Below are positions 50,535 through 57,475 of a stretch of DNA of 64,000 nt, piece by piece. Every line of letters starts with the position of its first letter. Position 1 is the first letter of the stretch. Source of the stretch: CBDBJR01 sp965206445 (lineage in GTDB: Bacteria > Pseudomonadota > Gammaproteobacteria > Arenicellales > Poriferihabitantaceae); contig CBDBJR010000002.1 of assembly GCA_965206445.1 (NCBI GenBank), positions 434,001 to 498,000 of the forward strand, read 5' to 3'. Under the pieces are notes generated by a model, which saw nothing but the letters and a program-made list of their open reading frames with translations, was not told the DNA's origin and searched no databases. A program made the translations under genes and the position numbers.

Positions 50535-50535
50535 T

Positions 50536-50566
50536 CCGCCGCTTGCGGCGGGGGCCGCCTACGGCG
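50536..50566 (+). terminator. GC hairpins after the giant gene (weak terminator candidate)
   Basis: Two adjacent hairpins (CCGCCGCTTGCGGCGG and CCGCCTACGGCGG) start 2 bp after the stop codon. No T-run follows, so intrinsic termination is doubtful. Similar GCCTTCGGC/GCCGAAGGC hairpins recur inside and at the end of the adjacent heptamer tract. Confidence 0.35.
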
Positions 50567-51163
50567 GGAATTAGGAATTAGGAATTAGGAATTAGGAATT
50601 AGGAATTAGGAATTAGGAATTGGGAATTGGGAATTGGGAATTGGGAATTGGGAATTGGGAATTGGGAATTGGGAATTGGGAATTGGGAATTGGGAATTGG
50701 GAATTGGGAATTGGGAATTGGGAATTGGGAATTGGGAATTGGGAATTGGGAATTGGGAATTGGGAATTGGGAATTGGGAATTGGGAATTGGGAATTGGGA
50801 ATTGGGAATTGGGAATTGGGAATTGGGAATTGGGAATTGGGAATTGGGAATTGGGAATTGGGAATTGGGAATTGGGAATTGGGAATTGGGAATTGGGAAT
50901 TGGGAATTGGGAATTGGGAATTGGGAATTGGGAATTGGGAATTGGGAATTAGGAAATCCGCCTTCGGCGGGAATTGGGGACTGAGAATTGGGAAATCCGC
51001 CTTCGGCGGGAATTGGGGACTGGGAATTGAGGATTAGGAGTCAAGAATCAGGAATGTCGCCGGTAGCCCCGTCAAACCGGGCTATCGCTTTGGTCAGCAA
51101 ACTTCCTGACCATTCCTAATTCCTAATTCCTAATTCCTAATTCCTAATTCCCGCCGAAGGCGG
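50567..51163. repeat. Heptanucleotide repeat tract with inverted end
   Basis: About 7 copies of GAATTAG (50567-50619) pass into about 47 copies of GAATTGG (to about 50950). Two units follow with the hairpin CCGCCTTCGGCGG, a unique stretch (51050-51112), and five CCTAATT heptamers in inverse orientation (51114-51150) closing with CCGCCGAAGGCGG. The two ends could pair as a long hairpin. Because 7 is not a multiple of 3, every frame encodes the same peptide period (GIGNWEL), but there is no sign it is a gene. The tract runs right up to the sdhB start codon. Confidence 0.92.
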
Positions 51164-51877
51164 ATGTTATTGAGGGTGGATGTTTGGCGGCAGGATGACG
51201 GGCCGGGCGGTTTTAAGCGCTATCGGGTGCCGCGGCACGATAATCAGACTGTGCTTGATGTGGTGACGTGGATTCAGCGTCACCTTGACCTTGGGTTGAG
51301 TTATCGATTCGCTTGTCGGGTCGGGATGTGCGGCTCCTGCGCGATGACGGTGAACGGTCGGCCGCGCTGGACTTGCCGTACGCATGTGCAGAAGGTCTGC
51401 GACCGGGGGGTGCTGACGATTGCGCCGTTGCGCAATATGCCGGTGATCAAAGATCTGGTCTGCGATATGGCGGCATTTTTCGATAAATGGGAGCGGGCAA
51501 AAGGCCGGTTTGTCGGTGGTGCCACCCGCGATCAGCCGATTGCCGCGATTCGCCCCGATTCGGCTCGCCGGCAGGCGGCGGATCAGGGCATTGAGTGCAT
51601 TAACTGCGGGATTTGTTATGCGGCCTGCGACGTGGTCGGCGCTGACCCCGATTATCTCGGCCCGGCGGCGTTGAATCGTGCCTGGACGCTGGTGAACGAT
51701 GTCCGCGATCAGGCCGGCGCCGACCGACTGCGGGCTGTTGCCGGGTCGGGTGGGTGCTATCGCTGCCACGCACAGAGCGGTTGCAGTGCGCATTGCCCGA
51801 ATGCGCTCGACCCGACTGCGGCGATTGCCGGCCTGAAGCGCACGGCGACCCGGGCGGCGGTCAGAGGGCGGGGGTAG
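51164..51877 (+). CDS. sdhB: Succinate dehydrogenase/fumarate reductase iron-sulfur subunit
   Basis: 237 aa. The N-terminal ferredoxin-like domain carries the [2Fe-2S] cysteines C51, C56, C59 and C71. The C-terminal domain carries CxxCxxC at 145-151 plus C155, and C198, C201, C207 and C211 for the [4Fe-4S] and third clusters. It passes electrons between the flavoprotein and the membrane quinone site. It is first in a B-C-D-A order. Its start lies directly after a hairpin of the heptamer tract, leaving no visible Shine-Dalgarno except inside the repeat; translation signals are therefore unusual. Its last 222 bp are repeated twice downstream. Whether the complex works as Sdh or Frd is discussed under the flavoprotein. 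Confidence 0.92.
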   Translation: MLLRVDVWRQDDGPGGFKRYRVPRHDNQTVLDVVTWIQRHLDLGLSYRFACRVGMCGSCAMTVNGRPRWTCRTHVQKVCDRGVLTIAPLRNMPVIKDLVCDMAAFFDKWERAKGRFVGGATRDQPIAAIRPDSARRQAADQGIECINCGICYAACDVVGADPDYLGPAALNRAWTLVNDVRDQAGADRLRAVAGSGGCYRCHAQSGCSAHCPNALDPTAAIAGLKRTATRAAVRGRG

Positions 51878-51879
51878 GC

Positions 51880-52185
51880 ATGGCGGACGACGGGACGGAT
51901 CTTGGCTGGTATCTGGCGCAACGGTTCAGTGCGCTGGTGATGGCGCCGCTGGTGTTGCTGCATCTCGGCCCGGCGGCGTTGAATCGCGCCTGGACGCTGG
52001 TGAACGATGTCCGCGATCAGGCCGGCGCCGACCGGCTGCGGGCCGTTGCCGGGGCGGGTGGGTGCTATCGCTGCCACGCACAGAGCGGTTGCAGCGCGCA
52101 TTGCCCGAATGCGCTTGACCCGACTGCGGCGATTGCCGGCCTGAAGCGCGCGGCGACCCGGGCGGCGGTCAAAGGGCGGGGGTAG
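51880..52185 (+). pseudogene. Chimeric ORF: SdhC N-terminus fused to SdhB C-terminus, copy 1
   Basis: 101 aa. It starts like SdhC (MADDGTDLGWYLAQRFSALV, first membrane segment) and then switches in frame at LLHLG/PAALNRAW to the last 73 residues of SdhB, keeping its CYRC...CSAHCP cysteines. The ATG is 2 nt after the sdhB stop, so it would be translated by coupling. It lacks the other clusters and the rest of SdhC, so a normal function is unlikely; it could still be expressed. Confidence 0.8.
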
Positions 52186-52187
52186 GC

Positions 52188-52493
52188 ATGGCGGACGACG
52201 GGACGGATCTTGGCTGGTATCTGGCGCAACGTATCAGTGCGCTGGTGATGGCGCCGCTGGTGCTGCTGCATCTCGGTCCGGCGGCGTTGAATCGTGCCTG
52301 GACGCTGGTGAACGATGTCCGCGATCAGGCCGGCGCCGACCGACTGCGGGCTGTTGCCGGGTCGGGTGGGTGCTATCGCTGCCACGCACAGAGCGGTTGC
52401 AGCGCGCATTGCCCGAACGCGCTCGACCCGACTGCGGCGATTGCCGGCTTGAAGCGCGCGGCGACCCGGGCGGCGGTCAGAGGGCGGGGGTAG
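52188..52493 (+). pseudogene. Chimeric ORF: SdhC N-terminus fused to SdhB C-terminus, copy 2
   Basis: The second 101-aa fusion, same layout as copy 1 with a few substitutions (for example QRIS for QRFS, and AVRGRG at the end). It too starts 2 nt after the preceding stop and ends 2 nt before the intact sdhC. Both copies are open along their whole length, with no stop or frameshift. Confidence 0.8.
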
Positions 52494-52495
52494 GC

Positions 52496-52840
52496 ATGGC
52501 GGACGACGGGACGGATCTCGGCTGGTATCTGGCGCAACGCATCAGTGCGCTGGTGATGGCGCCGCTGGTGCTGCTGCATCTGGGCACGTTGATCTATGCG
52601 GTGCAAGGTGGCCTGGATGCGGCGGAGATTCTCGCGCGGACGCGCGGCAGTGTCTTTTGGGGCGGGGTGTACGGGGTCTTTGTCGTGGCTGTGTCGGTGC
52701 ACGCGGCGGTCGGTATCCGGGTCATCGCGCGCGAGTGGGGGCGATTCAGCCGGCGCCGTCTGGATGTGATTAGCCTGCTGGTTTGTCTCGGTCTGCTGCT
52801 GCCGGGCGGGCAGGCGGTGGTGGCGATTGTCGGCGGATGA
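52496..52840 (+). CDS. sdhC: Succinate dehydrogenase/fumarate reductase membrane anchor subunit (SdhC/FrdC-like)
   Basis: 114 aa with three predicted membrane helices (about 14-38, 53-76, 91-112) and a His in the second (SVHAAVGIRVI) that could bind heme b or quinone. It is the only full-length copy; its first 28 codons are those repeated upstream. It overlaps the next gene by ATGA. Small size and position between the iron-sulfur subunit and a second membrane protein identify it; sequence alone does not separate Sdh from Frd anchors. Confidence 0.8.
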   Translation: MADDGTDLGWYLAQRISALVMAPLVLLHLGTLIYAVQGGLDAAEILARTRGSVFWGGVYGVFVVAVSVHAAVGIRVIAREWGRFSRRRLDVISLLVCLGLLLPGGQAVVAIVGG

Positions 52841-53190
52841 TCAAACCGCATCAGCGGCAGCCGCTGTGGTTTGCGTTTTTGCTGCATCGGTTGTCCGGCC
52901 TGGCGCTGGCGCTGTTTTTGCCGCTGCATTTTTATGTTCTGGGCCGGGCGCTGAAGCACGCGGCGCAGTTCGATGCGCTGTTGCAGTGGACGCAGTATCC
53001 GCTGGTGAAGCTGGCCGAGACCGGGCTGGTGTTTTTGCTTGCGGTGCATCTGTTTGGCGGGCTGCGGCTGCTGGCGCTGGAGTCGCTGGCGCTGACCCGG
53101 CGCTGGCACGCGCGGCAAAAATCGCTCGCGGCGGCGGCCACGGCGCTGGCGCTGCTGATTGCCTGCGGCTTTTTGCTCAATAGCGGCTGA
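52837..53190 (+). CDS. sdhD: Succinate dehydrogenase/fumarate reductase second membrane anchor subunit
   Basis: 117 aa with three predicted membrane helices. The start carries the HRLSG motif (FLLHRLSGLALALFLPLHFY) known from cytochrome b556 subunits, and AVHLFGGLRLL supplies another His. The start overlaps the sdhC stop (ATGA), showing translational coupling. By motif it is closer to the classical SdhC (cytochrome b556), so the C and D labels here follow gene order only. Its 3' half is repeated twice downstream. Confidence 0.78.
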   Translation: MIKPHQRQPLWFAFLLHRLSGLALALFLPLHFYVLGRALKHAAQFDALLQWTQYPLVKLAETGLVFLLAVHLFGGLRLLALESLALTRRWHARQKSLAAAATALALLIACGFLLNSG

Positions 53191-53224
53191 CCGTCCGGCG
53201 CGGCTTCGTTTATCCCCTGACAGC

Positions 53225-53461
53225 ATGGCGATGGCACTACAGCGGCACAAAACCGATATGCTGATTGTCGGCGTATCCGCTGACGAAGCTGGCCGAGACC
53301 GGGCTGGTGTTTTTGCTCGCGGTGCATCTGTTTGGCGGGCTGCGGCTGCTGGCGCTGGAATCGCTGGCGCTGACCCGGCGCTGGCACGCGCGGCAAAAAT
53401 CGCTCGCGGCGGCGGCCACGGCGCTGGCGTTGCTGATTGCCTGCGGCTTTTTGCTCAATAG
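53225..53461 (+). pseudogene. Chimeric ORF: SdhA N-terminus joined out of frame to sdhD, copy 1
   Basis: It begins as SdhA (MAMALQRHKTDMLIVG) and then reads the sdhD 3' half in the wrong frame, giving 78 aa ending LRLFAQ. The Rossmann GxGxxG is lost at the junction. It is most likely non-functional. The sdhD frame itself is also open through this unit from an ATG at 53265. Confidence 0.75.
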
Positions 53462-53502
53462 CGGCTGACCGTTCGGTGCGGCTTCGTTTATCCCCTGACA
53501 GC

Positions 53503-53745
53503 ATGGCGATGGCACTACAGCGGCACAAAACCGATATGCTGATTGTCGGCGTATCCGCTGGTGAAGCTGGCCGAGACCGGGCTGGTGTTTTGCTTGCGGT
53601 GCATCTGTTTGGCGGGCTGCGGCTGCTGGCGCTGGAATCGCTGGCGCTGACCCGGCGCTGGCACGCGCGGCAAAAATCGCTCGCGGCGGCGGCCACGGCG
53701 CTGGCGTTGCTGATTGCCTGCGGCTTTTTGCTCAATAGCGGCTGA
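53503..53745 (+). pseudogene. Chimeric ORF: SdhA N-terminus to SdhD C-terminus, copy 2, frame restored by 1-bp deletion
   Basis: Same junction as copy 1, but a single T missing in a T-run near 53590 returns the frame to sdhD, so the 80-aa product ends as genuine SdhD (AVHLFGGLRLL... to LLNSG). It carries two predicted membrane helices of SdhD behind an SdhA leader. Function is unknown and it is probably a by-product. Confidence 0.75.
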
Positions 53746-53779
53746 CCGTCCGGCGCGGCTTCGTTTATCCCCCGACAGC

Positions 53780-55510
53780 ATGGCGATGGCACTACAGCGG
53801 CACAAAACCGATATGCTGATTATCGGCGCCGGCGGGGCCGGGTTGTTTGCCGCGCTGCACGCCCGGCAGGCGGCGCCCGGGGCGAGCATTGCGCTGGCGG
53901 TGAAGGGCTTGCTGGGCAAGTGCGGCTGTACCCGCATGGTGCAGGGCGGCTACAACGCGGCGCTCGGTGCGGGGGATTCGGTGACGCGGCATTTCATGGA
54001 TACGATTCGCGGCGGCAAGTGGCTGTCGCATCAGGAGATGGCCTGGAAGCTGTGTGAGACGGCGGTCATTCGCGTGCAGCAGCTGGAGAACGAGCTCGGC
54101 TGTTTCTTCGACCGCAATCCGGACGGCAGCCTGCACAGCAAGGCGTTTGCCGGTCAGAGTGTTGACCGCACGGTGCACAAGGGCGATCTGACCGGCATCG
54201 AGATCATCAACCGCCTGATGGAGCAGGTGCGCGGGTTGAGCGGGGTGGCGCTGATGGAGGAATACCGGGTGCTGGCGCTGTTGCCCAACACCGCCGGTGA
54301 TGCGCTGGCCGGTGCGCTGCTGGTGGATATGCGCAGCGGCGCGTTGCATGTCGTACAGAGTAAAGCCGTGCTGCTGGCCACCGGCGGCGGGCCGAGCATG
54401 TACCGCTACCATACCCCGTCGGGCGATAAATCGATGGACGGCCTGGCGATGAGTCTGCGCCTGGGGCTGGAGTTGCGCGATATGGAGATGGTGCAGTTTC
54501 ATCCCACCGGCCTGCTGGCCGGCAGCCAGACCCGGATGACCGGGACGGTGCTGGAGGAGGGCCTGCGCGGCGCCGGCGGGCATTTGTTGAACGGCGACGG
54601 CGCGCGCTTCATGTTCGACTACGACGCCGCCGGCGAGCGCGCCACCCGCGACGTGGTCAGCCGCGGCATGTATGCGCAGATACGCGATGGTCGCACGTCG
54701 GCCAACGGCGGCGTCTATTTGTCGATGGCGCATCTGGATGCGGATCTGGTGCGGCAGAAATTCAAGGGCATGGTCAAGCGCTGCCACGACTGCGGGTTTG
54801 ACCTGGTCGCCGGGCGGGTGGAGGTGATGCCGACGGCGCATTATCTGATGGGCGGGCTGGTCTGCGACCCCGCGACCCGCACGCCGCTGCCCGGCCTGTA
54901 CGTGGCCGGCGAGGACGCCGGGGGGGTGCACGGCGCCAATCGCCTGGGCGGCAACGGGGTGGCCAACTCGACGGTATTTGGCGGCATCGCCGGCGAGGTC
55001 ATGGCCGCCGACCTGCGCGCCGAGCGCCACTGGCAGGCGCCGGACGAGGCGCGGCTGGCGGATGAATTACAGGCCGCCGGGCAGCCGTTCACGCAGCCGC
55101 CCGGCGATTTGTATGCGCTGCGCGAGCGGCTGCTGGACTGCATGTGGCAGGACGTCGGGGTGTCGCGTGATGCCGCCGGCCTGCAGCGTGGGTTGGCGCA
55201 GATTGCACAGCTGAAACAGGAGTTGATGCACACCGGCCTGGGGCAAGCGGATCGGCGTTTCAATCTGAGCTGGCATGACTGGCTGAATCTGCGCAACCTG
55301 CTCGATGTGTCGGCGGTGATTGCGCAGGCCGCGCTGGCGCGCGCGGACTCCTGCGGCGCGCATCACCGGCAGGATTGCACCGTTGATGCCGACCCGGCGG
55401 CGGCGTATTTTACGCTGCTTAAACAGCAGCCCGACGGTGGGTTGGATGTGTCCCGGAGGTCGGTGCAATTCACGCTGGTGCAGCCGGGGCAGTCTTTGGA
55501 GGATGGGTAG
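53780..55510 (+). CDS. sdhA: Succinate dehydrogenase/fumarate reductase flavoprotein subunit, lacking the covalent-FAD His
   Basis: 576 aa. The FAD-binding GAGGAG lies at 16-21. The catalytic region has FHPTGL, the EGLRG segment, TAHYLMGG and HGANRLGGNGVANSTVFGG, as in SdhA/FrdA. The segment that carries the FAD-linking His in classical enzymes (SHTVxAQGG) reads GCTRMVQGG here, with C50 at the His position, so FAD is probably not covalently bound. In E. coli Frd, loss of this His is known to impair succinate oxidation more than fumarate reduction. The gene is last in the B-C-D-A operon. A copy of its last 80 bp plus downstream sequence lies at 56041. The start at 53780 is chosen by homology. 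Confidence 0.92.
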   Translation: MAMALQRHKTDMLIIGAGGAGLFAALHARQAAPGASIALAVKGLLGKCGCTRMVQGGYNAALGAGDSVTRHFMDTIRGGKWLSHQEMAWKLCETAVIRVQQLENELGCFFDRNPDGSLHSKAFAGQSVDRTVHKGDLTGIEIINRLMEQVRGLSGVALMEEYRVLALLPNTAGDALAGALLVDMRSGALHVVQSKAVLLATGGGPSMYRYHTPSGDKSMDGLAMSLRLGLELRDMEMVQFHPTGLLAGSQTRMTGTVLEEGLRGAGGHLLNGDGARFMFDYDAAGERATRDVVSRGMYAQIRDGRTSANGGVYLSMAHLDADLVRQKFKGMVKRCHDCGFDLVAGRVEVMPTAHYLMGGLVCDPATRTPLPGLYVAGEDAGGVHGANRLGGNGVANSTVFGGIAGEVMAADLRAERHWQAPDEARLADELQAAGQPFTQPPGDLYALRERLLDCMWQDVGVSRDAAGLQRGLAQIAQLKQELMHTGLGQADRRFNLSWHDWLNLRNLLDVSAVIAQAALARADSCGAHHRQDCTVDADPAAAYFTLLKQQPDGGLDVSRRSVQFTLVQPGQSLEDG

Positions 55511-55630
55511 CGGCAGGGTGGGGGTGGTCAATGCGGCAGTATTGGAATAGTGGTGCCGGATTGGGTGCGGGTGGCGGCTTTTGGGCGGGAATCGAGTCGG
55601 TGTTGCGGTCAGATTTTTCCACGAATACGC

Positions 55631-55658
55631 TTGACAGGATTTCGGTATAACTTATATT
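55631..55658 (+). promoter_or_regulatory. Sigma70-type promoter
   Basis: A perfect -35 TTGACA (55631-55636), 16-bp spacer and -10 TATATT (55653-55658) in AT-rich DNA, 130 bp upstream of the 62-aa ORF. It is the best sigma70 match I saw in the window. Confidence 0.6.
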
Positions 55659-55787
55659 ACAAATTATCTTGCGGTTATTCCCACACTTTACCGAACGTAT
55701 TTAATTATCATGATAGTAAAGAGATCGGTGATTGTAATAGCCCTGCCGATCCGAATTTTACCCACCCCGTTCTGGAGAATATAGATT

Positions 55788-55976
55788 ATGAAAAACATAT
55801 CCAAAAACGAAGATGCATTGCGGTTACTTGAGGAGGCGAAAAAACAATACGCGGAATACTATCGCATCAACAACGTCGCCCTCGTCGCAAAAGACGCTAA
55901 TTTGAAAAGCACTTCTTTCATGCCGCCCAGCTTTCAGCATCCGATTAATCAAGCCCATTTTTCCGGCAACGAGTAG
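55788..55976 (+). CDS. Small protein, 62 aa, unknown
   Basis: The start has a reasonable Shine-Dalgarno (GGAG, 10 nt upstream) and a good promoter upstream. The first 25 residues are a charged helix (NEDALRLLEEAKKQYAEYY); the rest is polar with SFMPPSFQHP. There is no signal peptide, membrane helix or recognised domain. The gene lies inside the AT-rich segment between the two copies of the sdhA 3' end, so it may have arrived with that segment. It could also be a truncated gene. Confidence 0.5.
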   Translation: MKNISKNEDALRLLEEAKKQYAEYYRINNVALVAKDANLKSTSFMPPSFQHPINQAHFSGNE

Positions 55977-56182
55977 GAAAAGATATGCCGCATTCTCGCT
56001 CATGGTTTGGCATCCGCACCGAGCTCCTGAAAGTCCCTGGCCCGACGGCGAGTTGAATGTGTCCCGGAGGTCGGTGCAATTCACGCTGGTGCAGCCGGGG
56101 CAGTCTTTGGCTGATGGGTAGCGGCAGGGTAGGGGCGGTCAATGCGTCAGCATTGGAATAGCGGTACCGGGTTGGGCGCAGA

Positions 56183-56197
56183 GGCGTATAATACGCC
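56183..56197 (+). promoter_or_regulatory. -10 box inside a perfect palindrome (candidate operator) before the small-gene cluster
   Basis: GGCGTAT-A-ATACGCC is a perfect 15-bp inverted repeat whose centre contains TATAAT (56187-56192). No good -35 is visible. A repressor bound here would cover the promoter, an arrangement common in self-regulated small operons such as toxin-antitoxin or ImmR/ImmA modules. It lies 30 bp upstream of the 79-aa gene, directly after the second sdhA 3' copy. Confidence 0.45.
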
Positions 56198-56226
56198 CTC
56201 ATACACAAGCTCAAGAGGACATCACG

Positions 56227-56466
56227 ATGCTGAAAACGACCACCAAAAACGTGAAAGACGCCTTTTCCCGCAGCTTCTTTGAAGCACACGCCGAAGCACA
56301 GCGGCGACGCCGGGAATCCGCCGGAGACGAATTCATCACGCGCATCGAAAAAAATCCCTACGGAGACGGCTACTGCGTCCGCAGCATTCCGGCGGAGTTT
56401 GTCATTGGCGACGAACTCTCGCTGCCCAGCAGCATGGGCGCATCCTCCACTGCCTGGGGAAAATGA
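56227..56466 (+). CDS. Small basic protein, 79 aa, unknown; first gene of the GIY-YIG/ImmA cluster
   Basis: It follows AGAGGA at a proper distance (about 8 nt). Its N-terminal half is helical and basic (HAEAQRRRRESAGDEF) and a short beta-like stretch follows (YCVRSIPAEFVIGDEL). No helix-turn-helix is evident, but the basic N-terminus would allow nucleic acid binding. It ends 26 bp before the first GIY-YIG gene, so the two are probably co-transcribed. No family recognised. Confidence 0.6.
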   Translation: MLKTTTKNVKDAFSRSFFEAHAEAQRRRRESAGDEFITRIEKNPYGDGYCVRSIPAEFVIGDELSLPSSMGASSTAWGK

Positions 56467-56492
56467 GAAAAAACAAAAACTGAGGAAAAATT

Positions 56493-56909
56493 ATGAAGAC
56501 GATACATTTGGATTTTCATGGTTTCTGGTGGGAGACCAGTATAAAGGATATGCCTGATTGCCCGGGAATCTACTGTGTTTATAAATATACTCCCAACTCA
56601 AATGAAGAGTTAATTTACATTGGGCAATCGGGTGACAGTATCCGTGACCGCATCAGAAACCACGATAAATGGGGGACTTGGAAAAGCTGCTTTAAGGATC
56701 GCCAGATACTCTGTTTCAGTTGCGCACAAATAGGACCCGAACGCGAGCGTGCCGAAGCTGCTTTGATCTTTGAATATAAACCACTATATAATGATACTTA
56801 CAAGGACAGTTTTCCGTTTCCAGATACCACTGTTATTGAAAGAAGAACAATAATAGGAAGCATACTAATGAATGGTAGATTTAAATTTACTGTATGTAAT
56901 ACAGAGTGA
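56493..56909 (+). CDS. Single-domain GIY-YIG nuclease family protein
   Basis: 138 aa. GIY at 25-27 (CPGIYCVY), YIG at 42-44 (LIYIGQSGDS), the conserved Arg/His region RDRIRNH (51-57) and a Glu in ERAEAALIFEYKPLYN, where Glu is the metal ligand and the final Asn is conserved in UvrC/Slx1-type domains. All core residues of an active GIY-YIG nuclease seem present. No added DNA-binding domain is visible, unlike homing or restriction enzymes. The Shine-Dalgarno GAGGA is well placed. It is the first of two such domains flanking an ImmA-type peptidase. Confidence 0.85.
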   Translation: MKTIHLDFHGFWWETSIKDMPDCPGIYCVYKYTPNSNEELIYIGQSGDSIRDRIRNHDKWGTWKSCFKDRQILCFSCAQIGPERERAEAALIFEYKPLYNDTYKDSFPFPDTTVIERRTIIGSILMNGRFKFTVCNTE

Positions 56910-56930
56910 CTTACCTGTATCATTGGCGAT

Positions 56931-57437
56931 ATGCTCAAAAAACTGGCGGAGGGGAATCCTGAAGCGGCCCAGAAAATCTACGCCGCACAGGAAAAATTAC
57001 CGGATAAGCCGGTGGATATTGTCGCGCTTGCGGTTGAATTCGGTCTGGGGGTTTACACCGCCCAGTTGCAGCTTGGCGTGTCCGGTCAGATTGCCCGCGA
57101 TGCCAAATTAGGCGGCGAGTCTGGATACTACATCGCGGTCGACTCTGACGAGCCAAAGCAACGTCAGCGATTCACCATCGCCCATGAAATAGCGCACTTC
57201 CTGCTGCACAAGAATCAAGTCGGTGATGGTTTGACGGATAGTCAGCTTTACCGAAGCCGCCTTTCCAACAAGAGTGAGGTGGAGGCGAACAAACTCGCCG
57301 CCGATATTTTGATGCCCCACGACAAGATAGATATGCTTATCGAGCAAATCGGCAAGCACGATATTTCATTCGAGATTATCGCCAAACGATTCGACATATC
57401 GTTGTCCGCACTGCGTGTTCGTCTGGGGATTATCTAA
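56931..57437 (+). CDS. ImmA/IrrE family metallo-endopeptidase
   Basis: 168 aa. The zinc motif HEIAH lies at 85-89 (TIAHEIAHFLLH) and the third ligand is E118 in SEVEANKLAADILMP, the classic ImmA/IrrE arrangement. Known members cleave a partner repressor (ImmR, DdrO) after DNA damage or phage-related signals, or act as toxins or regulators in mobile elements. No XRE-type repressor is adjacent, so its target is unclear; the 79-aa protein is a candidate partner only by position. The start at 56931 lacks a good ribosome binding site. It lies 21 bp after the first GIY-YIG gene. Confidence 0.88.
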   Translation: MLKKLAEGNPEAAQKIYAAQEKLPDKPVDIVALAVEFGLGVYTAQLQLGVSGQIARDAKLGGESGYYIAVDSDEPKQRQRFTIAHEIAHFLLHKNQVGDGLTDSQLYRSRLSNKSEVEANKLAADILMPHDKIDMLIEQIGKHDISFEIIAKRFDISLSALRVRLGII

Positions 57438-57475
57438 AAACCTCGCGAATACATGTTTGCCTACAGGGGAAAAAA

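Larger units (their letters stand above)
51656..52579 (+). repeat. Tandem triplication of the sdhB/sdhC junction, 308-bp unit
   Basis: Three head-to-tail units (51656-51963, 51964-52271, 52272-52579), each holding the last 222 bp of sdhB with its stop and the first 84 bp of sdhC. Copies differ from each other by roughly a dozen substitutions, so this is not a simple assembly echo. The breakpoint lies where sdhB ATCTCGG and sdhC ATCTGGG share a 7-bp near-match, suggesting slippage or illegitimate recombination at microhomology. Confidence 0.95.
52995..53827 (+). repeat. Tandem triplication of the sdhD/sdhA junction, 278-bp unit
   Basis: Units at 52995-53272, 53273-53550 and 53551-53827, each holding the 3' part of sdhD, its stop, the spacer and the first 48 bp of sdhA. 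The third unit is 1 bp shorter (GTGTTTTGC for GTGTTTTTGC). Breakpoints join sdhA ...TCGGC to sdhD GTATCCGC. Copies differ at several bases. Confidence 0.95.
55430..56184 (+). repeat. Direct repeat of the sdhA 3' end enclosing an AT-rich segment
   Basis: About 144 bp at 55430-55573 (last 81 bp of sdhA, stop and 63 bp beyond) reappear at 56041-56184, offset 611 bp, with about 15 differences. The 467 bp in between contain a promoter and a small ORF and are visibly AT-richer. The layout is what a duplication with later divergence, or an insertion flanked by a long duplicated target, would leave. Confidence 0.88.

Noticed and set aside
50620..51037. Three overlapping frames encoding repeated GIGNWEL peptides
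   Set aside because: A 7-bp repeat yields the same 7-residue period in every frame; this is a property of the tract, not a gene.
50567..51163. CRISPR array
   Set aside because: The repeat is a 7-bp unit without spacers and no cas gene is present; it is a microsatellite.
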